Assembly (NCBI GenBank): GCA_902774795.1
Contig: CACYKA010000004.1
Coordinates: 30,073-94,072, forward strand
DNA from: an uncultured Prevotellaceae bacterium
GTDB lineage: Bacteria; Bacteroidota; Bacteroidia; Bacteroidales; Bacteroidaceae
Direction of reading: 5' to 3'
Length of the DNA: 64,000 bases
Shown here: positions 18,801 through 26,797 of the stretch, piece after piece
Layout: every line of letters starts with the position of its first letter
How positions within the stretch are numbered: position 1 is the stretch's first letter
Notes under the pieces: model-generated
Databases searched by the model: none
The model's input: the letters and a program-made list of their open reading frames with translations, nothing else
Told to the model about the DNA's origin: nothing
Program-made: the position numbers and the translations under genes

Positions 18801-21800
18801 TCAGTTGCCTGTAAGTTTTGGTCTGCTGTACCGTCAATTGCTGTACCATTGCTCTTCATCATATTGTCATCATACCAAATGATGTTGTAAAGCAGATTAG
18901 CTCCAAGTGCCAAAGCAGCATCATTAGAGTCGTCCGCACGAGCTACGTGGGAGTTTTCTACAGTCTTAGAGTTAGGCACTCGGAACAAAGATTTTGTTTC
19001 ATCGTATGTCTTATAGCGCACATAGACTTCATCGTCGTATAGACCGTAAAGATGCGGGAGCTCCTTGGTAGGGTCACCCATGTCAGTTTCCTTTTCATAG
19101 AACAGGAAGAATTCTGGTTCCAAAAGCGGTGTACGGATGGCTTCTGGTATGACGGGCACAAATCCGTTCTGGGAAGCTTCAGCCTGGCTTTGCGTACCAC
19201 TGACGGCAAGAATACCATACTTCACGGCATTGCTGCCGTTTGTTCCGTTGGTATAAACCTTATAAGTATATTCGTGTTCCACATCGTCCAGCAGTTTCAC
19301 CTGCGATTTGGTACCGTCAAAGGTGCACGACATGCTCAGGAAACCTGCTTCGGTGGCAGTAGATGCAGCATCGCTTGTGGTCATGCTTGCACCATTGAGG
19401 AATGAATAGGTATAGGCTTCAGTTCCTGCTTCAGCAAGAGAATAGCCGCCGCTGGTGTGCGAGAGCAAGGCAAATCGATTGCTGATAGCTTTTGTACCTT
19501 CAGTCTGACTCCTGTTAAACAGATAAACAGCGTATGGATCAGGGACACTATTTCTTGTTTCCAACAGCTTCCACTGCCAAGCCTTTTCGTCGCCATCAAC
19601 TGTTACCGGTTTAGATGAACCCTGTTTGATACCGCTATTATAAATAGCATCTTTTGTATTCAACTGCATGGTAAACCACTTTCCCTTCAGTATTTGGTCT
19701 GCATCGGACACTTCGTCATACAAATAACGCACATAGATTACATTGCCGTCAAGATTCGTATAGGTCAGATGATTATCAGCGGCCAGTGAGGCGGTGATTT
19801 CCTTGCTGCTTATGTCGGTTTTTGTTGACACTTCAGTATATATACCGTCTGAAAGAGTCAGCTCCGTATAGAATTTGAAATCTTTAGCCAATGGACTTTG
19901 GAAATGAGTAGGTATATGTGGCAATAGTTCTCCGGCAGAGCGGTAGCGTAGCGATTCGTGGCCGCTATTATCAACGATACGGTAGTTATATACCATCGGA
20001 CGGTAAAGCTTGGTATGCGTATTGGCATCAGCTGCACCCTCTGTTACCAATGTGCTGAAACCGCTTACGTATCTGTCGTTGTCGAAGCGTGGCATCAATT
20101 GCATATTGCCGCTAGCGTCCTGCACCGCCATGAATGTAGCGTTGGTGACGTTAAGACGCAGTCCGTCGTACCAAGTGGGATGTATTGAAGCAGTTGCTCC
20201 CAGCGATACTCCTGGGGTTTCAGAATATGTGCCCTCCATATCACCATTGTCCAATGTTGCTCCAGTAGCATTAGTTACGAAATAATCCGTATTGTCGGAT
20301 ACACTTGTGATTTGGATATTATATGGGTCAAAACCATTGGAGAATGAGAACCGGCCAAACTTTTTGACAGTAGCATCGCTGCTCGAACCTTCAATAATTA
20401 CTGCAATTCTATTGTTCTTGTAACTATTATCTTCGTATGCATTAGGCGTACCAGTTCCCCAATCATGGTTGGATTTGATACTATTCTCTTTATCCTCATC
20501 AATGTATCCCATCTCATAGTCAATACGGGCATTAGGCTTCACATACCATAGAACTGCATTTCCTGAATCATAGATAGTGTTGATATTGTCTATGATATAT
20601 TGCGACATGCCGCCTGAAGGAACGGTATTTGAGTGAATAGTTGATGTACCATCGTTTGATGCATAATTATTGCCTTGTTGAATTATGAATGGTGCGCCAG
20701 CTTTAGAACTTGGAGTATAACTCTGTGCATACTCATCCTTTACAATGTAGGTGACATATTGGTCGTTCAGGTTGCCCTTGGCATCAAGTACGTTCTCGGA
20801 GCCGTATGGTGGGAGATTCGTTAAGTCTGTGGAAGTATAATCTCCACCTATGCGCTTGTCCATGAGGTAATACTGGTGCATACCTGTACGTTTCTTTGCG
20901 CTCGACCAGAAGATATACTCTTTCACCATCGGGCTGTTGTAAGGTCGGATGGCATTGTACTTGGTTTCTTTATATGGATCATCCGGACTGCTAGGAAGTG
21001 GCTTACGCATAATCTCCCATCCGTGCTGGTCAATCAGAATAAGGGCGGGGTCAATAGTTGTCTTTACTAAGTCAAAGTATCCATCACCCATATTCACGGT
21101 TTGATACCAGTGTTCGATCTCTTCCCAGCCTTTTGAGGTCTTACCTTCCTTATTGTAGCCGTTCCAACGTTTAGCATATGCCCAGTTAACATAGGGATGG
21201 AAGTCCATGTCTGTTTCTAGATAGTTCCTCAAAGTCTTAGCTGTTGGTGCTCCGTATTTATAATACACATCTGCAGGTACTGTGGTTGGGTCAGTTGCTA
21301 AAGCCTTCGCACTGGACTCACCATAGATTTTCTTGCGTACGGTATCAAAGGTTTTCCAATACTGTTCGAAAGATTTCACGACACGTCGTTCATTGGTAGT
21401 GCCGTCATTAATCAATTCTGAAGTCATCAACTGATACTGTCCTGTGGCCCCAAGTATCATATAATCTGTACCTTCTATGCCCGTGATTCCATACCAAGCC
21501 AAATTGGTCACTACGTGATTGCTGCCGCCATAATTCTGAACATATGTACGGAAATATCCGTTGTAATTGTTTGTACTACCTGCGGGATAAGTTTCCTGCT
21601 GACGTGAGCATATTTTTACATGGTAAGGGTCGTTGTTCGCACTCTCTAAATACCATGCCCAACGCGTACGAGTGCTGGCGGCACCCTGCTGTTGCAGTTC
21701 GTATTCATCCTGACCATAGACGAAGAAGTTACAGTCACCGTTACAATAGGGATATACAGCCTGCACGGGCTCTGTTGTTAGTCCATCCGCACCATTTTCT

Positions 21801-24800
21801 TGTTTGAAACTGTCTCCTGTTCTGAATTTCAACAGATACAAGACTCCTTTCTGCAGGTTGATGGTATTATTGACATCGTAGGTGACATAAATATGTCCGT
21901 TTTCTCCTACGGTTGCCAGTTCAGAGGCTCCTCCTTTTAGTGTATATTTACCATCTGTAACAGTGAAATCGGTGGATAGATAGTAGTGGTAGGAAGCAAC
22001 CAACGGACTGAAATAATCGGTAGGGAAGCGTGGCGCATCAGAACTAATCTGTCTCGTTACCACTGTTAATAAATCTGTTCCGCTTTTGTCTATCAGGTGA
22101 TAGGTGTAATTCGAAGCCGATGTAGCGGTAAGTCGGAAGCGCAACGCGTTATCAAAGTGTTCATATTTGGCGTTGCTATAAATACAAGAGCCAGTGACAT
22201 CATTACGACCAATATGGTAATAGGTTTCAGAAGCATCTGGATCTTCAGCTCCACCACCAGTAGCCGCCATAACCTCATATACACCGACGTTATTGGCACT
22301 TTGGGCAATAAATTTAGAGGCATTAGAACTGCTGGCGTCCCAACCCAATATGGCTTCATTTACCCATGAACTGACATTTACATATTTGTCTAATCCTACA
22401 TTTTTTATCAGCATGGCATATGGATCGCTCAGGGTCAGATGCCATTGGTAATAGGAATTCTCCGCTTGAGTGTTATCAATATCTGCCACACTTTTGATGG
22501 AAGAGGACTCTGTGTCCCAATAGATATATTCACCATTCAGACGCACGTTGTAGTTACCGCTAAGATCTCTTGCAACCGTATAACGTATATAGATGTTGGC
22601 ATAAATACCATCGGTGACATTATCACCAACATAAGGTGCATTGACTATTGGAGGAGTCGCTGCATCAGCATTGTCTTTTGTCGCATAGAAAGACATTGTG
22701 GCAACAAGTGGACTACTGATAATTTCGGGGATACGAGCTATATCGAGACGAATACCTACGTCCTGCATGTTGCTGGCTTTCACGGCGACAGTTCCATCAC
22801 TTCTTACGATATGATAGAGATATTTTTTCTTCTCCAGTTCTACCACCTTGATGCGGCTGGCTTCACCAGCATCTGCCTTAATCTTGTAGGCCATCGGGTT
22901 GCCTGTACTGCCGTAGTTCCATCCTATATATTTTGGAGCATCATAAGTGCCAAATTGTCGCAGAACCATTGTGCCGGAACCATTGTCGGCTTCTATCTCC
23001 CATGAACTGATGTCCTGAGGAGCACCTTCAACAATGGAACCCGTCTGGGATGATAAGGCATCTCCATTTGCAGCACTGGTGGCACAGCCGATATAGCGGT
23101 TATGTGCAGCCGTTGCAGAAACTCCTGCAGCAGCTGTCGCATCCTCACTGGTCTTACGGCTGATAATCTTCAGTTCGAAGGGGTCGCCGATAAATGCCAC
23201 CTGAGCTTCGGCAGAGTTTTCACCTTGGTGCAGGTCGCTATTAGAACCACGACCTGTACTGAACTGGTTACCGTTGCTTGTGTCATAGAATGCTACGTAC
23301 TGATCTTCCGCCTGTCCGTTCAAGCGAATGGTGTACCAGCGGGCATCCTCATAACTGCCACCTACAGGCAGTGATTCAAATGGCATCGATGATTCGTATT
23401 TCAGCCAGATAACTCGGCCGTTGTTGGCGGTCTCAACATCATCAAAGTTTGTTATGGCATTATCTGCAACACCATCTAAGTCATCGGTCTTATATGCTCC
23501 AATAAAATTGGCATACTTGCGCTTCAGCTTGTCAGGAACATGCGAAAGCAGTGTAGCCGTACCTTCGTATTCTGACATCTCCACAGTTGCCACCAAAGGT
23601 GTGTTCGTCAATGGCGATTTCACTTTGTAAGTATATGTCCTGATTTCATAGGGCTTCTCAGGGGTAGATTCTGCAGTAGCCGCTGTCTTCCATTGGAATC
23701 TTGGATTGTTACCGCTGTCAACATTACCTGTCAGATAAAGGAACTCATTATTATTGCCACCTTTTTTACCTCCAGGTTGCCAGTTGTTGCCGTTAGTGTT
23801 AACTTTAGTAGCCATAAAGACATAGCCTTCACCATTGTCAGCATTCAGCATGGCGAAAGAGTTCCAGATAGGGTTCATCTCGGCAGAACCGCCGTTACCA
23901 CCACGATAGAAACCAGGCTTTTGAACGGAGGTTACTACGCCTGCCTCATTGGTCTGGGTGTATTGTATGTCATCGTCACTCGCAATCCACATGTTGTTAC
24001 TTGCATCCTGTTTACCCTGTAAAAACAAGCTGGCGCCCCTATAGTATTTCTTCACTTTCTTGTTCAGGGCCTTATCGGACTCCATGAAAGTCGCATCGCC
24101 GTTGTAGGAGGTACGGAGTACAATGTTATAGGGATCGTTGCCCTCAAACTTGAAGCGGAAATGGAAGTTATGATGAGCGTTATTGTTGAAACCTGGCTTT
24201 GCAACATAAGTAAAATCATTACTCGTCAAATTCTCCTCTGTTAAATTCGATGCAGGAATGGCGGCAGGACGGTTGGCACGGTCCTTATTGAAGCACAGGA
24301 AGCGGTCACCCAACTTGATGTTATAATCCTGCGAGCCGTCAAGCTTGGCAATGGTGTTATCCGTCTTGTAAGTATAGGTGACATAGATATCTTGATCTGA
24401 GCTAATCGTATAATCTGCAGGATTGATGGGCGAATCAGTTGTTATGGCGTACAGGTCGTATTTTGTTGTCATATACTGATAAATCTGTGCCCTGCCGTTA
24501 CCATCGAAGTATGTATTTTGCGGATTAGTAAAATTCGAAGCAGTCTGCCTCGTCACATTTGCCGATGCATAATATTTGAAATTTTCAGCTAACGGACTCA
24601 TAAAATGAGGTGGTAGGCCCACAGTGGTTGCATCATCAACGAAAACGCGTATGGCTTCTACGCGAATGTTGGTGAATCTGTCAGTAAGGTTGACTCCGTC
24701 ACTGGAATTCTTTGTAGTAAACGGCAACGTCAATATATGATACGTCACCTTATATGCCCTCGTCTCGTTTTGAGCCCCTGCCAGCAGGAGCATGAAAGCT

Positions 24801-24835
24801 AATAATCGGATAATATGTAGTCTCTTGATAGCCAT
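15857..24835 (-). CDS. Giant secreted modular repeat protein (2992 residues) with type IX-like C-terminal tail
   Basis: No known family is recognised. An N-terminal signal peptide (MAIKRLHIIRLLAFMLLLAG.., cleavage likely near ETRA) marks it as exported. The body repeats a module of about 250-430 residues. Each module has a YHIV/YRIV-like strand, a (F/I)xSPLV-aromatic segment, a (V/I)YVRYTY strand, a W-x-W-x-LE segment and a (D/G)DPYxIxIxN motif. DPY-type motifs fall near residues 235, 553, 805, 1071, 1505, 1768, 2023, 2319 and 2431. The C-terminus has an acidic linker, then VYDMQGRRV and PGIYIINGKKISVN, typical of Bacteroidota type IX secretion sorting tails. It is the last gene of a fimbrillin cluster, 37 nt after a fimbrillin-like gene. 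A giant surface or pilus-tip adhesin is the best guess. Confidence 0.85.
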   Translation of the reverse strand: MAIKRLHIIRLLAFMLLLAGAQNETRAYKVTYHILTLPFTTKNSSDGVNLTDRFTNIRVEAIRVFVDDATTVGLPPHFMSPLAENFKYYASANVTRQTASNFTNPQNTYFDGNGRAQIYQYMTTKYDLYAITTDSPINPADYTISSDQDIYVTYTYKTDNTIAKLDGSQDYNIKLGDRFLCFNKDRANRPAAIPASNLTEENLTSNDFTYVAKPGFNNNAHHNFHFRFKFEGNDPYNIVLRTSYNGDATFMESDKALNKKVKKYYRGASLFLQGKQDASNNMWIASDDDIQYTQTNEAGVVTSVQKPGFYRGGNGGSAEMNPIWNSFAMLNADNGEGYVFMATKVNTNGNNWQPGGKKGGNNNEFLYLTGNVDSGNNPRFQWKTAATAESTPEKPYEIRTYTYKVKSPLTNTPLVATVEMSEYEGTATLLSHVPDKLKRKYANFIGAYKTDDLDGVADNAITNFDDVETANNGRVIWLKYESSMPFESLPVGGSYEDARWYTIRLNGQAEDQYVAFYDTSNGNQFSTGRGSNSDLHQGENSAEAQVAFIGDPFELKIISRKTSEDATAAAGVSATAAHNRYIGCATSAANGDALSSQTGSIVEGAPQDISSWEIEADNGSGTMVLRQFGTYDAPKYIGWNYGSTGNPMAYKIKADAGEASRIKVVELEKKKYLYHIVRSDGTVAVKASNMQDVGIRLDIARIPEIISSPLVATMSFYATKDNADAATPPIVNAPYVGDNVTDGIYANIYIRYTVARDLSGNYNVRLNGEYIYWDTESSSIKSVADIDNTQAENSYYQWHLTLSDPYAMLIKNVGLDKYVNVSSWVNEAILGWDASSSNASKFIAQSANNVGVYEVMAATGGGAEDPDASETYYHIGRNDVTGSCIYSNAKYEHFDNALRFRLTATSASNYTYHLIDKSGTDLLTVVTRQISSDAPRFPTDYFSPLVASYHYYLSTDFTVTDGKYTLKGGASELATVGENGHIYVTYDVNNTINLQKGVLYLLKFRTGDSFKQENGADGLTTEPVQAVYPYCNGDCNFFVYGQDEYELQQQGAASTRTRWAWYLESANNDPYHVKICSRQQETYPAGSTNNYNGYFRTYVQNYGGSNHVVTNLAWYGITGIEGTDYMILGATGQYQLMTSELINDGTTNERRVVKSFEQYWKTFDTVRKKIYGESSAKALATDPTTVPADVYYKYGAPTAKTLRNYLETDMDFHPYVNWAYAKRWNGYNKEGKTSKGWEEIEHWYQTVNMGDGYFDLVKTTIDPALILIDQHGWEIMRKPLPSSPDDPYKETKYNAIRPYNSPMVKEYIFWSSAKKRTGMHQYYLMDKRIGGDYTSTDLTNLPPYGSENVLDAKGNLNDQYVTYIVKDEYAQSYTPSSKAGAPFIIQQGNNYASNDGTSTIHSNTVPSGGMSQYIIDNINTIYDSGNAVLWYVKPNARIDYEMGYIDEDKENSIKSNHDWGTGTPNAYEDNSYKNNRIAVIIEGSSSDATVKKFGRFSFSNGFDPYNIQITSVSDNTDYFVTNATGATLDNGDMEGTYSETPGVSLGATASIHPTWYDGLRLNVTNATFMAVQDASGNMQLMPRFDNDRYVSGFSTLVTEGAADANTHTKLYRPMVYNYRIVDNSGHESLRYRSAGELLPHIPTHFQSPLAKDFKFYTELTLSDGIYTEVSTKTDISSKEITASLAADNHLTYTNLDGNVIYVRYLYDEVSDADQILKGKWFTMQLNTKDAIYNSGIKQGSSKPVTVDGDEKAWQWKLLETRNSVPDPYAVYLFNRSQTEGTKAISNRFALLSHTSGGYSLAEAGTEAYTYSFLNGASMTTSDAASTATEAGFLSMSCTFDGTKSQVKLLDDVEHEYTYKVYTNGTNGSNAVKYGILAVSGTQSQAEASQNGFVPVIPEAIRTPLLEPEFFLFYEKETDMGDPTKELPHLYGLYDDEVYVRYKTYDETKSLFRVPNSKTVENSHVARADDSNDAALALGANLLYNIIWYDDNMMKSNGTAIDGTADQNLQATDVYEWTLEGDDPYAIKIKSIGETGKYVHEATTTTCNLDESPTTFMLLSRDDYDYGVLAKTGDKTTMLSGHGDALTTSAPTQYIIFALATHKVVYHLVLANIGNKTAEIPYRANQTMPSTPVEWNSSTDKKQWDGTTKRDLTSATTIAGDTYQLGWTLPYGSSGTNTTYCYDAGHISLGDVLKVPDVFYRPNVVYSFIVDGVYTQEGVAVDAMNNKYKGYEVKQMGDDTGLLGKIVHINIVYSFDGDLSTNAGEGFVTNPSQNKWYTLESKVGDTPWLAQYTNAWGLEVKSGHGTHYTNDYLWSPVGDPYGFIFYNRYIYKNSGNDNAGETDKIMVPTSAPTVAYSVDITINKGDDTNPNGVFELLYAPTDGYFRIHPVVNNSGDQYYFKTVNDGASGIHIKLSNTPTEFTFGLSKDMFDPYFRYVGYIGALTEDVYNENTELATAILGDTEITSAQLMAAQALVYDDRNLEPFVAGYYRLHSPSGIEGIDPIRYASGYTHKTELTNAIPMHFYEKEGVETTFDILGGGYTTSNATRGDIPIPAVEYDPASIFYITYNDANNNNSNVVMSTQGLYVKGATAQNVAEGDGVRAKAYMTATAGEASALWMMDIGGGVFLIHDRTVPANRKYLSYHQDDGANIYDLKLTHNTHTDHAKWCLQPANMIGLNIITHSGGDEAMRGTSYNYASVYYPFDILLPDDNEEKIEEEEYLRVYQAFLCESANSPWSPPSDLHPKSIGRYNTGTYAGNNKFVPAGTPALLAMWDQTDVIKVTIPTSSPSTSLTSGFTSNEDDLGERDNILSGEYLEQKLTAGNDVYVFGLPLKGTIVKDNDDPLHPYSETGNIKATLPSQDNAGLGFYLNANPNKEENGSKGGWIRNNWYVLSNKVYYRATGGGGSDARGMTRGSVDFVPVVFDDLFVETEEYGREQNEDEEVTERREYVGDGYVYDMQGRRVATEEQVLDGTWKQRVSPGIYIINGKKISVN

Positions 24836-24837
24836 CT

Positions 24838-24871
24838 TTCAATTATCAATTGTCAATTGTCAATTATCAAT
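24838..24871. repeat. Intergenic word array (caattatcaattgt type)
   Basis: Four to five copies of caattgt/caattat fill the whole 36-nt gap between the fimbrillin-like gene and the giant gene. This is the same phrase family as near 29.2, 32.4, 38.5 and 55.9 kb. Confidence 0.8.
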
Positions 24872-25924
24872 TTACCATTGTTCCGTAAATTTCGTGGTGT
24901 TCACTATCAGGTCGGTCTCTGTGATTGTGAAGGTGTAGGTGTAGCTGGTGCCTGCTGCCCATGTGGTGGCCTTTGTGGTTTTTAAGATATGGGGAAGTTG
25001 CGCTCCCCAGTCAGTCCATGTGGCATTGACCTCTATTTCTCCTGCCCAGTCTTGGGGAATCATGAGTAAGGTTCCAATAACATCATTAGCAGAGTAGTTG
25101 CCATCAAGCGTTAGCACGAGGTTTGTGGCATCACCTGTTGGTGTCCATCCACTGCTGTGTGCATAAGTGCCATTATTCTTGATACCCTTTAGAGTAATCT
25201 TATTTATATGGATATCTGCTTGTGTAGAGGATAATTGCAGAATGATTTTGGTAAACGGATGCAGGAAGTCTAAAGTTACGCCGCTGGCACCATCCAATGC
25301 CTTTGTACGATTTGTTTTTAAGGCATATACGAACTCCTGAAGACCGCTGCCCTGTCCAGCAGAGGATGATTCGCTATCGTAAGTCATTGGGAGGTTTTTG
25401 CACTTGAACTGTGGATTTCGGGCGGTATAGGTTACCAGACTAGCAACATCACTCATATCCGTAATGTATGAGGGGACTGCTGCCGGCATATAGGCAAAGA
25501 AATCGAGGGCACCCTCGGATGGCCAGTAGTGTTTGCCGTCGGAGAAGATCCATTTGTCTGTATCCCAGTTCACTGTTACGGGAGTGAAATAGGCTGTAGT
25601 GGTATTGGCACTGTATGCAGCAGCGGTGAAACTACCACTTGCCAGTGTGCCTGTTTCGTAGAATGTGGCACGGGTTCCTTCCATCATGCGCCAGACATCA
25701 GCTTTTAGACGGATTTCCTGAGGGCTTTCGTTGTCAGTCACGTTCTGTGGCTCGTCCTCGAAGCTGTCGCTGCTGCCGCCGCAGCCTGTCAGCATCGCTG
25801 CTGCCAGAAGAAAGGCTGCCGCTATATTGGCGGGGCGCCATTTCCTTATCGAAATGTCATTATATAGAGATGTCGAGATGTCGAAATCCCGGCGCCAAAT
25901 GTCGTTATGTTGTAATGTCATCAT
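24872..25924 (-). CDS. Fimbrillin-family (Mfa-like) lipoprotein
   Basis: Surface lipoprotein of 350 residues or fewer. A lipobox LAAAMLTGC lies near residue 47. The Mfa_like_1 features follow: WIFSDGKHYWPSEGALDFFAYMP, a DFLHPFTKIILQLS strand, and a C-terminal SYTYTFTITETDL. The 30 residues before the hydrophobic segment (MMTLQHNDIWRRDFDISTSLYND..) are unusual and are encoded by repeated gacat/tcgacatctc phrases. The true start may therefore be further in, or the signal peptide has been extended by a repeat. Fimbrillins of this type polymerise or cap pili on the cell surface. The gene lies 16 nt after a truncated gene and 37 nt before the giant gene. Confidence 0.85.
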   Translation of the reverse strand: MMTLQHNDIWRRDFDISTSLYNDISIRKWRPANIAAAFLLAAAMLTGCGGSSDSFEDEPQNVTDNESPQEIRLKADVWRMMEGTRATFYETGTLASGSFTAAAYSANTTTAYFTPVTVNWDTDKWIFSDGKHYWPSEGALDFFAYMPAAVPSYITDMSDVASLVTYTARNPQFKCKNLPMTYDSESSSAGQGSGLQEFVYALKTNRTKALDGASGVTLDFLHPFTKIILQLSSTQADIHINKITLKGIKNNGTYAHSSGWTPTGDATNLVLTLDGNYSANDVIGTLLMIPQDWAGEIEVNATWTDWGAQLPHILKTTKATTWAAGTSYTYTFTITETDLIVNTTKFTEQW

Positions 25925-25940
25925 GTCATTATTTCGAGTT

Positions 25941-26312
25941 TTATTTTTCGAGGCGTCTTGTTCCGTTGCACTGGGGATAGCTGCTGCAGCTCCAGAATTC
26001 CTTGCCTGAGTTGATTCCTTTCTTTGCTACTCTCTTGAGCATTGGTTTGCCGCAGATGGGACAGGCAGGGGCGTTGGCTTCGGTACTCTGCTTGGTGCGG
26101 TGAGCGAGGCGCTCGGCTGTGAGGCCTTCAGTGAAGCCTCCTTCCTGCTTGAAGATGTCCAATTGGCTTTCTATCTGCTTGCCGAGCATGAGGACAAGCC
26201 GTTGACAGAGCACCAACAGACAGTTGGCTGCCTTCTGTGAATCGTCTCCGCAAAGCCAAGTGTCAAACTTGTGCTTTTGCTTCAGGGTGTGGATGCTGCT
26301 CTCGTGGAGCAC
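25941..26312 (-). pseudogene. Truncated four-helix-bundle suffix-domain protein with topoisomerase-type zinc finger
   Basis: The 123 residues after a GTG at 26312 match only the second half of the four-helix-bundle suffix family: ANCLLVLCQRLVLMLGKQIE, then the typical EGGFTEGLTAERLAHR, then a zinc finger CPICGKPMLKRVA..GKEFWSCSSYPQC with four Cys. The first half of the helical bundle is missing, and upstream sequence contains a stop and repeat arrays. It is therefore probably a remnant cut by repeat-mediated rearrangement. The zinc finger is intact, so expression of a short protein cannot be excluded. Confidence 0.6.
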
Positions 26313-26428
26313 ATCTATCCGAATCGCTTAATTTCCATTGTTTGTTTTCTTTTTATTGGCGCTTTTTCTTTGTCGATATTTCTATATTTCGAGTTGGCGC
26401 TATGTCGTTATTTTGAGCCTTTAATTAT

Positions 26429-26516
26429 TCTATCTGAACTCTATCTGATCTCTATCTGAACTCTATCTGATCTCTATCCAAACTCTATCTGAACTCTATC
26501 TGAACTCTATCTGAAT
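26429..26516. repeat. Tandem array of eight 11-nt units (tctatctgaac)
   Basis: Eight consecutive 11-nt units alternate between tctatctgaac and tctatctgatc, with one tctatccaaac. It lies between the truncated gene and the fimbrillin gene. The unit is not a multiple of three. Confidence 0.92.
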
Positions 26517-26598
26517 GCTAGAGATTTGCTATAGGAGCAATAAAGGAACGCTAAAGGACCGCCTTTTGGTTCCTGAGTTATTATAGATCGCTTTTTGT

Positions 26599-26629
26599 AG
26601 TCAGTAAGGGAGTCGAACCCTTACTGACT
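26599..26629. repeat. 12-bp perfect inverted repeat with tRNA T-arm-like loop
   Basis: A stem (26599-26610 with 26618-26629) encloses a 7-nt loop. On the - strand it contains GGGTTCGACTCCC, like a tRNA T arm, but no tRNA body surrounds it. It lies 170 nt downstream of the fimbrillin stop and could act as a processing or termination site. Confidence 0.55.
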
Positions 26630-26632
26630 TTT

Positions 26633-26770
26633 GTTACCTGATGGAGTCGCGCTCGAACTTGTTCGCTTGCGTAACATAGTGGAGCAAGAACCTCACTTGG
26701 CTTTTTTTTGGTTACCTGAAGGAGTCGCGCTCGGCTTGCCGCTTGCGTAGCATCGTGGAGCAAGAACCTC
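26633..26770. repeat. Two direct copies of a 60-nt GC-rich repeat
   Basis: 26633-26694 and 26711-26770 are about 80 percent identical (gttacctga-gg-agtcgcgctcg ... gtggagcaagaacctc). The ggagcaagaacc end is the inverse of the ggttcttgctc phrase near 46.2 and 54.2 kb. Confidence 0.8.
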
Positions 26771-26797
26771 GTCAGGTTGTTTGTTAGAATCGTATTG

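Larger units (their letters stand above)
26313..26797. other. Repeat-filled gap inside the fimbrial cluster
   Basis: No gene is visible. Left to right it holds tcgagttggcgctatgtcg-like phrases related to the start of the neighbouring fimbrillin gene, an 11-nt tandem array, a strong hairpin, and a 60-nt duplication. The sequence upstream of the truncated gene is fully replaced by such repeats. Confidence 0.7.

Noticed and set aside
26599-26629. tRNA gene suggested by a T-arm-like hairpin
   Set aside because: No acceptor, D or anticodon arms around it; only a 12-bp hairpin with a TTCGACT loop.
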